Part shown: positions 32,053-41,104 of the stretch, in pieces
Numbering within the stretch: the first letter of the stretch is position 1
How the letters are laid out: each line of letters begins with the position of its first letter
Assembly (NCBI GenBank): GCA_902478605.1
Contig: CABSLQ010000002.1
Coordinates: forward strand, 11,763-75,762
Direction: 5' to 3'
DNA: 64,000 nt
From: an uncultured Oscillospiraceae bacterium
GTDB taxonomy: Bacteria; Bacillota; Clostridia; Oscillospirales; Acutalibacteraceae
Notes under the pieces: generated by a model
Told to the model about the DNA's origin: nothing
Databases searched by the model: none
Seen by the model: only the letters and a program-made list of their open reading frames with translations
Program-made: the position numbers and the translations under genes

Positions 32053-34431
32053 TTACAGCGGATAAATCTCCAGCGTGTCGCCGCGTGTCGTGGACACCGT
32101 ACAAATTCCCTCCTGCGGCTGCACCACCGTCTCCATCCCCTGCCGTACAACGCGGCAGGGGGCCTGCGCATACCACCGCAGCGGCTCGCCGGCGCGGGAG
32201 AGAACAACCGCCCGCTGCAGGCGGCCCGCCTCCCACCGGAGAGACAGCTCAAAGCCGCTCCGGGCGCACAGGCCGGTCGCCTCGCCCTTTTCCCACGCAG
32301 CAGGCAGCGCCGGCAGCAGCCGGATCGCTTCCTCATGGCTCTGTACCAGCATCTCCACAATGCCCGCCGTGCAGGCGAAATTGCCGTCGATCTGGAAAGG
32401 CGGATGGGCGTCAAACAAATTCGGGTATACCCCGCCGCCCGCAAAGGGCTGCACCGTTTCGGGTGATACCGGCCGCATCAGCATGCCCAGCAGCGTGAGC
32501 ACGCGATCCCCTTCGCCCAGCCGCGCCCACTGGTTAATCTTCCAGCCAAGGCTCCAGCCGGTGGCCTCATCTCCGCGCCGCTCCAGCGACCGGCGTACCG
32601 CCTCGGTGAGCGCCGGTTCCCGCGTCGGCGTGATCGACTCGCCGGGATAAAAGCCATACAGATGGGACAGGTGCCGGTGATGCACGTCGCACTCGTCGTA
32701 TTCCCTGTCCCATTCCAGCAGCTGCCCCTGCGAGCCAACCTGATAGGGGCGCAGACGGGCGCGGGCCCGGCGCATGTCGGCGCAAAGCGGCGCGTCTTCG
32801 CCCAGCAGTTCGCCGGCCTGGCAGCAGATATCAAAAATATCGCGGGCAATGGCCAGATCCATGGTGCTCCCCTGGCAGATGGCGCAGGTGTCGCCGTCGC
32901 CGAGCTGGTAACGGTTTTCCGGCGACGTGGCGGGACTCGTGATAAGGTGGCCGTCCTTGTCCTCCACCAGAAAATCCAGCAGGAAGGTTCCCGCACCGCG
33001 CAGCACCGGCCAGTATTCCCGCAGGAAGGCGCTGTCCATCGTGTAACGGTAATGCTCCCAGATATGCCGTGCAAGCCAGGCCCCTGCCATCGGCCAGAAA
33101 CCGAAGGTCACCGCATCCCTGCCGCCCATGGGCAGGCCGACCCCCTCGGTCTGCCGCCACAAATCGGTGTTGTGATTGGCGCACCAGCCGCGGCAGCCAT
33201 AATTCACACGCGCTGTATTTTCGCCGTGCTGTGCCAAATCGCGCAGCATATCAAAAAGCGGCATATGGCATTCGCTCAAATTGGCATTTTCCGCCGGCCA
33301 GTAATTCATCGGCGTGTTGATATTCAGCGTATAGTTGGAGCTCCACGGCGCGCACAGCTCCTCGTTCCAGATCCCCTGCAAATTGGTCGGCTGGGTCCCG
33401 GGACGCGAAGCTGCCAGCATCAGATACCGCCCATACCCGAACAGCAGCTCGACAAGGCCGGTGTCTCCGCCGTCCTGCGCCGCCACCAGGCGCTCGTCGG
33501 TGGGCCGTTCAGCATGCCGGACCCCTTCCACTGAGAGGGATGTGCGCCCGTACAGCGGCATATAATCCGCCAGATGCGCCTCCTTCAGCTGTGCATAGGA
33601 CAGCGGCGCCGCCTCGTCCAGCCTCTCCCGGCAAATTGCCGCCGGATCCACGCGGCTGTCCTCCGGTCGGACGGTATAGCCCGCATAATTCGTCGCGGCG
33701 GTCAGCCGAACAATCACCTCATCCGCCTTTTCGAACCGCAGGCCCGCGGCATCTGCCGTCTGGGCGCCGCCAACCGCCGTCAGGCGCGCGGCTATGCAGA
33801 AGCGCAGCGCCGGTCCGTCGTACCGGACGGGATTGTCCGTCGGATGATAATTGGGGGCGCAGGTGGACGGTGCCCGCCCGAACAGTTCAAGCTCGTCTGC
33901 CCGTACCTGTACTTCAAACGGCAGCGGCGAGGTCAAGGAAAATTGCCCGGTCAGCATCCCGGGCCGATCGGCCCGCAGGCGCACCACCATAATCCCATGC
34001 GGCCGGGAGCAGAACACCTCCCGGGTATAAGACACCCCGTCCAGCTCGTACGATACCGCCGCCAGCGCGGTGGTCAAATCCAGCTGCCGGCGATACGCCT
34101 GCGGCTGTCCCGCCTGTTCAAGCCGTATATGTAAATCTCCCGCTGGCAGATACGACTCGGTCCAGGTGGTGAGCATGTCTCTCCAGACCATATCCTCCGC
34201 CTCGGCCGCCCGATCCTCTGCCAGCAGCTGCCGCACGCGGGGCAGCGCTTCCCGGCACGAAGGGCGGGTTTTGTCACTTGGTCCGCCTGACCAGAGGGTA
34301 TCCTCATTGAGTGAAATTCTCTCTTCTTCCACGCCGCCATACACCATGCCGCCCAGCGACCCGTTGCCGACAGGCAGCGCCTCGGTGAAATACTGTGCCG
34401 ATCTGTTATACCACAGTATGCTTTCTCCCAT
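32053..34431 (-). CDS. GH95 alpha-L-fucosidase
   Basis: From ATG 34431 the protein has 792 residues, typical of the family, with N-terminal WYNRSAQYFTEALPVGNGSLG and LWSGGP. The active-site residues known from AfcA are present: the NIN pair (N370 and N372), the acid glutamate in SPEN (E505) and the aspartate in FQIDGNF (D682). GH95 removes alpha-1,2-fucose from mucin and milk-type glycans (H antigen). There is no signal peptide, so it should work on imported oligosaccharides. It is followed by the TIGR04076 gene and diverges from the NeuD-NahK gene. An upstream in-frame start at 34536 has no ribosome site. Confidence 0.93.
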   Translation of the reverse strand: MGESILWYNRSAQYFTEALPVGNGSLGGMVYGGVEEERISLNEDTLWSGGPSDKTRPSCREALPRVRQLLAEDRAAEAEDMVWRDMLTTWTESYLPAGDLHIRLEQAGQPQAYRRQLDLTTALAAVSYELDGVSYTREVFCSRPHGIMVVRLRADRPGMLTGQFSLTSPLPFEVQVRADELELFGRAPSTCAPNYHPTDNPVRYDGPALRFCIAARLTAVGGAQTADAAGLRFEKADEVIVRLTAATNYAGYTVRPEDSRVDPAAICRERLDEAAPLSYAQLKEAHLADYMPLYGRTSLSVEGVRHAERPTDERLVAAQDGGDTGLVELLFGYGRYLMLAASRPGTQPTNLQGIWNEELCAPWSSNYTLNINTPMNYWPAENANLSECHMPLFDMLRDLAQHGENTARVNYGCRGWCANHNTDLWRQTEGVGLPMGGRDAVTFGFWPMAGAWLARHIWEHYRYTMDSAFLREYWPVLRGAGTFLLDFLVEDKDGHLITSPATSPENRYQLGDGDTCAICQGSTMDLAIARDIFDICCQAGELLGEDAPLCADMRRARARLRPYQVGSQGQLLEWDREYDECDVHHRHLSHLYGFYPGESITPTREPALTEAVRRSLERRGDEATGWSLGWKINQWARLGEGDRVLTLLGMLMRPVSPETVQPFAGGGVYPNLFDAHPPFQIDGNFACTAGIVEMLVQSHEEAIRLLPALPAAWEKGEATGLCARSGFELSLRWEAGRLQRAVVLSRAGEPLRWYAQAPCRVVRQGMETVVQPQEGICTVSTTRGDTLEIYPL

Positions 34432-34753
34432 GTTGGTACACCATTCCTTTCCGATAGTGATCCTGCGCCTTGTATCTGCGAACAGTATAGCATATAATGA
34501 TAAAAAATCCAGCCTGTTTTGCGGTCCGATCGGCATAAAAAGCGATCCCTTTATTATTTTCGGCTGTTTGACATATACTATACTGTCTCTCCTGTCAATA
34601 CTGTCCGTCTGCTTGACTGGCTGCCCGCTTTACGCTATACTGAACACGGGTTCCATCTCATGGGCAGCCAGAGCGCATCCGCTCCTGTTTGTCTCACGCA
34701 ACGGTATCCAAATGTCTGCCCGCGGGGCATCCATCCTGTAAGGGGGCTTTTTC
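34432..34753. promoter_or_regulatory. Divergent promoter region between the fucosidase and NeuD-NahK genes
   Basis: Plus strand: TTGACT (34613-34618), 17 bp, TATACT (34636-34641). Minus strand: TATACT at 34489-34484 with a poor -35, about 50 bp before the fucosidase start. Between them ATACTGTC occurs twice (34580-34587 and 34598-34605, 18 bp apart), near a TTGACA/TGTCAA inverted pair. The motif recurs before the alpha-galactosidase gene (38708-38715). These are candidate operators; the binding protein is unknown. Confidence 0.5.
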
Positions 34754-36382
34754 ATGTCCAGCTTGTTAATTCTCGGGGCGGGCGGGTTCGGCCAAATGGT
34801 CAAGGAAACCGCCGCCATGCTTGGTTATGATCCGATCGTTTTTCTCGACGACGCGGCAAAGGGCACGGACATTGTGGGAAAATGCTGCGATTATCACGCC
34901 AAGCGGGCCGAATACGACACCGCGGTAGCCGCTTTCGGGGACAGCGGTATGCGTCTGTACTGGACCGACAAGCTGCTCGAAGCCGGTTATACCGTGCCGG
35001 CCATCGTCCATCCCTCCGCCGTGGTAAGCCCGAGCGCCACCATTGAGCCGGGCAGCTTTGTCATGCAGCGCGCGGTCGTCAACACGCACACCCACGTCGA
35101 GCGGGCGGCGCTCATCAACAGCGGCGCTGTGGTGGACCACGACACGGTGGTGGGCCATGGCGCCCACGTAGGCCTGGGCAGCGTGGTCAAGGCCAACTGC
35201 ACCATCGCGCCGGGACGCAAAATCGAAGCGGGCGAGGTCCTTTTCTCCACCCGCCGCCAAATCGACGGTGTGACCACCCGGGCGCTGGAAGATGCGCTGT
35301 ATGCCTTTGGCTTCGGCCCGCAGTGCAGTTATGTCCGCCCCTTTGGCGCCGGACATATCAATGAGACCTATGCCGTGTATATGCCCGCGGAAAGCGGCAC
35401 GGATGAATTGTCCTATGTGCTGCAGCGGGTGAACACCAATGTTTTCAAAAGCCCGGCGGACGTCATGGAAAACATTTTCGGCGTGACGGAATTCATGCGG
35501 GAGGTCATCCGGAAGGAGGGCGGCAATCCCGACCGGGAAACGCTGTCTTATATCAAAACCAAAAGCGGCTGCAACTATTTTGAAGACGACGAAGGACAGC
35601 CGTGGCGCTGCTACAACTACATTGCGGATTCGGTGTGCTATCAGACGGTGGAGCGCCCCGAACAGTTTTATGAATCCGCCCGCAGCTTCGGTCATTTTCT
35701 CAAGCAGCTGGGCGCCTATCCGGCCGCCAGCCTGCACGAAACCATCCCCCACTTTCATGACACGGTCCGGCGGTTTGAAGCGTTTACCGTGGCCCTGCGG
35801 CGGGACGTCAAGGACCGCGCGCGAAAGTGCCGGAAGGAAACCGCTTTTGCCCTGGCGCGCAAACAGGACTGCGGCGTTCTGGTCAACCAGCAGACGCAGG
35901 GGCTTCTCCCGCTGCGCGTGACCCATAACGACACCAAGCTGAACAACATTCTGTTTGACGCCGAGACCGGCAGGGGGCTGTGCGTGATCGATTTGGATAC
36001 GATCATGCCGGGACTGGCCGCCAACGATTTCGGCGATTCCATCCGCTTTGGCGCAACCACCGCGGCAGAGGATGAACGGGATCTGCAGAAGGTGCACTTC
36101 GACATGGGGCTGTACGAGCTGTACGTTAAGGGGTATCTGGAAACGGCCGGCGACGTGCTGACCCCCGCGGAGCTGGACAGTCTGCCGTGGGGAGCACGGC
36201 TGATGACACTGGAATGCGGCATCCGGTTCCTCACCGATTTCCTGCAGGGGGACACCTATTTCAAGACCGCCTATCCGGAGCACAACCTGATACGGGCCCG
36301 CACCCAGTTCCGTCTCGTGGAGGAAATGGAGCAGCAGTTCGAGACCATGCAAGCCCTTGTGTGGCAATACGCCAAAGGATAA
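34754..36382 (+). CDS. Fusion of a NeuD-like acyltransferase and a NahK-like N-acetylhexosamine 1-kinase
   Basis: The 542 residues contain two parts. Residues 1-175 look like the NeuD/PglD sugar acyltransferases: a Rossmann-like start LLILGAGGFGQMVKE and a left-handed beta-helix with HPSAVVSPSATIEPGSF and the histidine loop VDHDTVVGHGAHVGLG. Residues 185-542 match the APH-fold kinase NahK: FGAGHINETYAVY, YVLQRVNTNVFKSP, the catalytic HNDTKLNN (391-398) and IDLDTIMPG (412-420), then NDFGDSIRFG. NahK phosphorylates GlcNAc or GalNAc at O1. The reading frame is continuous, with AAGGGGG before ATG 34754. The fusion is unusual; a joint role in using HexNAc released from host glycans is inferred. 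Confidence 0.8.
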   Translation: MSSLLILGAGGFGQMVKETAAMLGYDPIVFLDDAAKGTDIVGKCCDYHAKRAEYDTAVAAFGDSGMRLYWTDKLLEAGYTVPAIVHPSAVVSPSATIEPGSFVMQRAVVNTHTHVERAALINSGAVVDHDTVVGHGAHVGLGSVVKANCTIAPGRKIEAGEVLFSTRRQIDGVTTRALEDALYAFGFGPQCSYVRPFGAGHINETYAVYMPAESGTDELSYVLQRVNTNVFKSPADVMENIFGVTEFMREVIRKEGGNPDRETLSYIKTKSGCNYFEDDEGQPWRCYNYIADSVCYQTVERPEQFYESARSFGHFLKQLGAYPAASLHETIPHFHDTVRRFEAFTVALRRDVKDRARKCRKETAFALARKQDCGVLVNQQTQGLLPLRVTHNDTKLNNILFDAETGRGLCVIDLDTIMPGLAANDFGDSIRFGATTAAEDERDLQKVHFDMGLYELYVKGYLETAGDVLTPAELDSLPWGARLMTLECGIRFLTDFLQGDTYFKTAYPEHNLIRARTQFRLVEEMEQQFETMQALVWQYAKG

Positions 36383-36386
36383 AAAG

Positions 36387-36420
36387 AAAAGGCTTCCGCC
36401 GCGGCGGAAGCCTTTTCTTT
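36387..36420 (+). terminator. Terminator after the NeuD-NahK gene
   Basis: A 14-bp stem (36387-36400 with 36403-36416) with a very tight loop, followed by CTTT. Confidence 0.8.
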
Positions 36421-36536
36421 ATGCCGGCACGATGCCGGGCAAGGGCCCTGTCCGCCCCCTCTGTCTTCGCCAGTGTCCTCCCGGCCCACATACGGATATT
36501 TTCCTGGCCAGTGGTACACACCGGAAACGCAGAATG

Positions 36537-36565
36537 AGACCCCGTCACGCTTTGTGACGGGGTCT
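36537..36565 (-). terminator. Hairpin after the alpha-galactosidase gene
   Basis: A 12-bp perfect stem (36537-36548 with 36554-36565), 5-nt loop, without a good T run on the minus strand. It lies 20 bp after the GH36 stop. Confidence 0.45.
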
Positions 36566-36585
36566 GTCTGCCGTCCCTTTTTCGT

Positions 36586-38688
36586 TTAATCGATTGTCAG
36601 GCGGAAAAAGCGGGCGGTGTCCGGCCGCGGCAGGGTCACATCCAGATATCCCGCTTCATCGAACCGATACAAAACCGGCAGACCGCTCGGATACAAGCAT
36701 TCCGCCGTCACCCGCTTGCCCTGCAGGGCGGGCAGGGGCAGCCGCACCGTGTCCTCCGCTGCCTGCTTGCGCCAAACGGACAGATACACCGTCCGCCCGC
36801 AATCCAGTCCGGTGGCGGCCCAGGGCGAGCGCAGGCGCACAAGCCCCAGCGGGAAAAACGGCCGGCCCTTCGGGATATCCTGCCGGATGGCTTTATAGCA
36901 GCGGATTCCTTCGTGCACGCGGGCGAGCGATGCGGAGGGCAGCTTATTGAGAAAGCCGCTTTGATGTACGCGGGCGAGCATGGCGTTGACCATGTTGAAA
37001 ACCGCTTCCTCTTCGTTCCCCTCCCGGCTCGGATAGGACCAGACCGCCCCCTGCTCCGGGGTGACGCCGCTGGCCGCCATGGCGGCAATGGCGGCATTCT
37101 GCCGGTAATCGGTCTGGTCGCTCACCGACTGCAGACTCAGGCGCTGCAGCATAGCATAATCCATGCGCATACCGCCCGAAGCGCAGTTTTCGATCACCAG
37201 GTCGGGATATGCCGCAAAAAGCTCCTCCAGCCAGTGCAGCACGGCACGGTTATGGTCGAGCAGCCCTTCCCCGGGGCTGTCGCAGCCCAGGTCGGTACCG
37301 ACACCTGCGTTGATATTGTAGTCGATCTTGAAATACCCCACCCCGTAGTCGGCGATCAGCCGATCCAGCACGCCGCGGGCATACGCGCGCACCTGCGGGT
37401 TGCGGAAATCCAGCTGATAACGGTTATGCTGCTTCACGCGGCGGCCGCGGATTTGGAAGAACCAGTCGGCGGGCAGTTTGTCCGTTAGGGCGCAATCGGG
37501 GCCCATGCCTTCCAGTTCCACCCAAAGACCCGGAATCATTCCCCGCTCACGGATATGGGCGGTGACCTTCTGCAGACCATGGGGAAACCGCCGTTTTGAC
37601 TCCTCCCACATGCCAATGGTCGGCCACCAATCCTCGTCGCCATCCATATTGTCGGTGTACCAGCCGGCATCGATGACAAAATACTCGCATCCCGCTTCGG
37701 CCGCCGCATCGATCAGGGGATACAGCCGTTCCTCGGTGGGATCGCCCATCAGACAATTCATGTAATCGTTGAAGATAACCGGCAGCTGCACATCGTCCCG
37801 GTTGGGCCGCCGTATCCGGCGGCGGTAATCGGTGAGCGCCCCGATCGACGCGTCAAACCCGCCGTGCACCGCGCCGGCCGCCACCGGCACGCTCTCAAAG
37901 CTCTCCCCTTTGTGCAGCACCTTCCAGAAATGATGCTGATTGCTGTTGGGGCCGCCCGCCTGCAGGTAGAGGCCGCCAAACGGTACGTCGCTCATCTCCC
38001 AGTACCAGGAGCCGTTGTGCTCGATCTGCCAGAACACGCCATTATGCGCCGCCGTGTCTTCAAACACCGCCATCGGCAGATATTCGGAGGAGGACCAGGT
38101 GCCCGCCTGCAGATAGGACAGCCGTTTGAGCGAGGAATAGTTTAGCTTGCTCAGCCCCAGCTCCCCAATCGTATGGCACCGCCACTGAAATTCCCCGTGC
38201 CAGGTATTGTGGGGAATATACAGGCGGCAGTTCTCCGCCCAGTTAGCGGTGTCCGCCGACATGCCGTAACAGGCAAAGGAGGACAGGTATTCCAGCGTGA
38301 AAGGCTCATCGTTCTGGTTTTCCACCCGGTTCCAGCAGCGCACAACCGGCAAGTCCCGGTAAAACTGAAAGAAAGAGGTCACCAGCAGCTTGCCGTCCGT
38401 CTGCCGGACCTCCAGGCGCTGCCCTTCCGCTTCCTCGGTCAGCGTATGGGACAGATAACGCAGCTGGGCCGCCGGACTGGTATAGGTGTACCGGGAACCG
38501 TGATGATCGTCGATATCGTACCCGGTGCCGTGCAGTTCAAGCAGGGTGTAATACTTGTGATAGGTATCCGGAGAATAGGCCGCTTCGTCAAAGGGCTCGG
38601 AGGAAAAATGAATAAGACGCGCCCGGCCGTCCTCCGGCGCGTCCACCACGACGTGCAGGCCACCGGACTGGATATGGATTCGCTGCAT
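36586..38688 (-). CDS. Alpha-galactosidase (GH36)
   Basis: From ATG 38688 (site AAAGG) the protein has 700 residues with the three-part GH36 form: a beta-sandwich, a barrel with WYTDN, GLWVELEGMGPD, the nucleophile in YFKIDYN (D456) and the acid/base in SDQTDY (D524), and a C-terminal beta domain. It removes terminal alpha-galactose, as in blood group B or raffinose-type sugars. No signal peptide. A copy of ATACTGTC (38708-38715) lies just upstream and is shared with the fucosidase region. Confidence 0.93.
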   Translation of the reverse strand: MQRIHIQSGGLHVVVDAPEDGRARLIHFSSEPFDEAAYSPDTYHKYYTLLELHGTGYDIDDHHGSRYTYTSPAAQLRYLSHTLTEEAEGQRLEVRQTDGKLLVTSFFQFYRDLPVVRCWNRVENQNDEPFTLEYLSSFACYGMSADTANWAENCRLYIPHNTWHGEFQWRCHTIGELGLSKLNYSSLKRLSYLQAGTWSSSEYLPMAVFEDTAAHNGVFWQIEHNGSWYWEMSDVPFGGLYLQAGGPNSNQHHFWKVLHKGESFESVPVAAGAVHGGFDASIGALTDYRRRIRRPNRDDVQLPVIFNDYMNCLMGDPTEERLYPLIDAAAEAGCEYFVIDAGWYTDNMDGDEDWWPTIGMWEESKRRFPHGLQKVTAHIRERGMIPGLWVELEGMGPDCALTDKLPADWFFQIRGRRVKQHNRYQLDFRNPQVRAYARGVLDRLIADYGVGYFKIDYNINAGVGTDLGCDSPGEGLLDHNRAVLHWLEELFAAYPDLVIENCASGGMRMDYAMLQRLSLQSVSDQTDYRQNAAIAAMAASGVTPEQGAVWSYPSREGNEEEAVFNMVNAMLARVHQSGFLNKLPSASLARVHEGIRCYKAIRQDIPKGRPFFPLGLVRLRSPWAATGLDCGRTVYLSVWRKQAAEDTVRLPLPALQGKRVTAECLYPSGLPVLYRFDEAGYLDVTLPRPDTARFFRLTID

Positions 38689-38705
38689 AAAGTCACCTTT
38701 GTCTG

Positions 38706-38717
38706 TTATACTGTCTG
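38706..38717 (-). promoter_or_regulatory. Promoter-proximal motif of the alpha-galactosidase gene
   Basis: On the minus strand AGACAGTATAAC carries a possible TATAAC -10 without a recognisable -35, 20 bp before the start codon. The block ATACTGTC is the same as the two copies at 34580 and 34598. Confidence 0.4.
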
Positions 38718-38828
38718 CAGTCAGCTGCCGCTGCAGCTTTAGGAGAAGCGTACCATATTCCGCGCTGAAATACAAGCATTTTTCAATACAACATCAAAGT
38801 TTCAGGTGTCTTTTGTGCTTGTCTTTCC

Positions 38829-39752
38829 TTATCCGAACAGGCTTGTCTGTCCGTCCCGCAGCGGGGCCATCCGCCGTTCCAGGATGCGATCGTCCTCTTC
38901 CGGCCAACCGGAAAGCAGCGGCGAAGCCGGATCGTGCGGCGGCACACCGCTGCGCGCGGCATAGCAGTATACACAGCCGTGGCGGCAGGTGCCGTAAGCG
39001 CCGACATCCACGCTGTCCATACAGCCGCAACCGGGCCGCTGCCCGCTGGCACGTCCGCCGCGCAGCGAACAGCCGCAAAGCGCCTCCAGCCGCTTCCGAT
39101 CGATACAGCTGGCGGGCTCCACACCGAAAGGCCGCAGATCCATCGCTTCGCAGCAGGCCCGGACCGCAATCGCCGCTCTGCCTCCTTCACGGGCGAAGGA
39201 GGCGGCGAGCCGGGCCATTTCATCGGCTTCCACCACGCGCAGCAAACCCGCTCTCTGCGCCCCCCGCAGCCCGGCATACAGATCCACAAAGCTGACGGTG
39301 CACTGATCGGTATACCCTTTCAGGCGTTCACACAGGGCGGCAAACGCCTCTTCGTGCCGGGCGACCGTCCAGCTGTCGTTGAGCACCACCGGGTCGTAGC
39401 GCCACAGTACCCGGTGCGGACCGAGTTTGTCCGCCAGGCGGCAAAAGGTGTCCGCTATCGCCCTTTTATCCCGCACGCCTGGTTCTAACGCTTCCCCATA
39501 CGGCGTGAGGGTGAATTGAAACAGGAAGGGGATACCCAGCGCCTCCCAGTCGGCCAGACGTGCCAGCATGGGGGCCGGATCCTTGGTCCAGAATACAATG
39601 GCATCCACCAGTTCGGGCGAGAGGGCCACCCGGCTTAGCTGGTGCGGGTTCATGGGATGCCGCACGAGCAGCCACCCTTCCCGAAAGCGGCGCAGAAGCC
39701 AGTCTGCATAAAACGCCGGGATATCCGTCCGCCGGCTGGCACTGAGTATCAC
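38829..39752 (-). CDS. DUF1848 family protein, radical-SAM-like cysteine motif, C-terminal clamp-like peptide
   Basis: The likely start is GTG 39752 (VILSASRRTDIPAFY), with AAAGGAAG 9 nt upstream; the in-frame ATG at 39770 uses that site as coding sequence. The 307 residues match DUF1848: SASRRTDIPAFY, LVRHPMNPHQ, FWTKDPAPML, LWRYDPVVLN. A C-terminal cluster GCGCMD with GTCRHGCVYCYA has the CxxxCxxC spacing of a 4Fe-4S radical-SAM site. The protein ends QTSLFG, resembling the beta-clamp-binding peptide. Function unknown; a DNA-related role is only suggested. Confidence 0.75.
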   Translation of the reverse strand: MILSASRRTDIPAFYADWLLRRFREGWLLVRHPMNPHQLSRVALSPELVDAIVFWTKDPAPMLARLADWEALGIPFLFQFTLTPYGEALEPGVRDKRAIADTFCRLADKLGPHRVLWRYDPVVLNDSWTVARHEEAFAALCERLKGYTDQCTVSFVDLYAGLRGAQRAGLLRVVEADEMARLAASFAREGGRAAIAVRACCEAMDLRPFGVEPASCIDRKRLEALCGCSLRGGRASGQRPGCGCMDSVDVGAYGTCRHGCVYCYAARSGVPPHDPASPLLSGWPEEDDRILERRMAPLRDGQTSLFG

Positions 39753-39768
39753 CAACCCACTTCCTTTC

Positions 39769-39803
39769 AAAAAAGCAGGCGCGAAACATGGTTTCGCGCC
39801 TGC
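39769..39803 (-). terminator. Terminator of the ftsEX-M23-S41 unit
   Basis: A 13-bp perfect stem (39775-39787 with 39791-39803), 3-nt loop, then six T on the minus strand. Confidence 0.9.
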
Positions 39804-39814
39804 AAAATCCGTTC

Positions 39815-41104
39815 TTACGCCGCCGGCTTCGTGGTTGCCGCCGTTGCCTGCGTCGTCGCGGCCGTCGTTGTGGCCGCAGCCGTCGTTCCGGTCGATTCGG
39901 TGGCCGAGGTCGGCGTGGTATTCACGCTTCCGTCCAGCACGGAAATGGCCAAGGCAAGCTGCGGGTCGCTTTGCTCATCGAGCAGCTCGAAGTCGGTCAG
40001 CTGGGTCTCTGACAGGGCAGCCTCCCACGAGGGTATCACACCGTTGCCCTGCAGGGGACCACCCTGCAGCAGAGAAAGCTGTGCCACCGACAGTTTCAAA
40101 GCCGAGGAATCCACCTTGAGCGGGAAAAACTCCTGCACTTTGCCCTTGCCGGCAGTCTTCTCTCCCACCACGGTAGTCATTTCCAGCTCCTGCAGCACGC
40201 CGGCGAACAACTCTGCTTCGCCTGCCGTTTTGCCGTTTACCAGCGTCACGGAGGGAACACTCATGGTATGGGTGTCTTCCGCAACCAGCTCGGTTACCTG
40301 TCCGGCGTTATCCGTCAGGGTAGCATACTTGCCGCGGGGCAGCAGGTAGGAGATTATCTCCTCAGCAGACGACAGCGTACCGCCCTCATTTTCCCGCAAA
40401 TCGAAGATAAAGGCGGTGGCCCCCTGCTCCTCCAGCGCGGAATAAGCCGATTTAAACTGCTCGGTGGTGTTGGTATGGAATCCCCGGATGCGGATATACC
40501 CCATCGTGCCGATCATCCTCTCCTGTACGCTCACCAGAGCATACGGACTGGCCGTCAGCTCGTACGAATTGGTGGCATCACCACGCTGGGCGGTAATCAT
40601 CACCTTAGTCGCGCTGTCCAGTTTGGACGCGATGGACTCGAAATTATCTGCCGTGACGGCGGCACCGTCCACCGCCGTAATAACGTCGCCCTTCTGCATA
40701 CCCGCCTTTTCTGCCGCCGAATCCTTATGGATCAGCGTGACAATCACGCGGCCGTCCGAAACGAGATGAATTTCTATCCCGAAGCCGGTGGTCTTGCCTT
40801 CCGCCAGCTCCTGTGCTTTTTTGTATTCGGATGCACTCAGATACGCGGCATACGGGTCGTCGATGCTGGAGATATACCCTTCCGCCAGCGCCGCCCGCAG
40901 GCGCGCTTCATCGATATTGCCATACTGCTGGCGGACCGCCGTATCGACATCCGCCAGGTTATTGTACATTTCCTGCTTTTCGCCCAGTGCCGTGACATTG
41001 GAATTGAAATAGCGCATGGCCACGCCCATGGTCACCGAAACGGTGAGTGCCATCGCGATGATAATCAGTGCCAGGGTCGCTCCCAGCGATATCTTTTTAT
41101 TCAT
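39815..41104 (-). CDS. S41 (CtpA/CtpB-type) protein with lost catalytic serine, probable pseudoprotease
   Basis: From ATG 41104 (site AAAGGA) the protein has 429 residues: a TM anchor (about 10-30), a region 45-100, a PDZ domain (about 105-185) and the S41 domain. IFDLRENEGGTLSSAEE and GEKTAGKGKVQ (K320) match the family, but the serine motif, normally NGxxASAxE, reads NGKTAGEAE, with G295 at the serine position. The tail (about 395-429) is low-complexity, rich in T and A. Related proteins next to ftsEX-M23 are thought to act in wall hydrolysis control. The order ftsE-ftsX-M23-S41 and a terminator downstream support one unit. Confidence 0.85.
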   Translation of the reverse strand: MNKKISLGATLALIIIAMALTVSVTMGVAMRYFNSNVTALGEKQEMYNNLADVDTAVRQQYGNIDEARLRAALAEGYISSIDDPYAAYLSASEYKKAQELAEGKTTGFGIEIHLVSDGRVIVTLIHKDSAAEKAGMQKGDVITAVDGAAVTADNFESIASKLDSATKVMITAQRGDATNSYELTASPYALVSVQERMIGTMGYIRIRGFHTNTTEQFKSAYSALEEQGATAFIFDLRENEGGTLSSAEEIISYLLPRGKYATLTDNAGQVTELVAEDTHTMSVPSVTLVNGKTAGEAELFAGVLQELEMTTVVGEKTAGKGKVQEFFPLKVDSSALKLSVAQLSLLQGGPLQGNGVIPSWEAALSETQLTDFELLDEQSDPQLALAISVLDGSVNTTPTSATESTGTTAAATTTAATTQATAATTKPAA

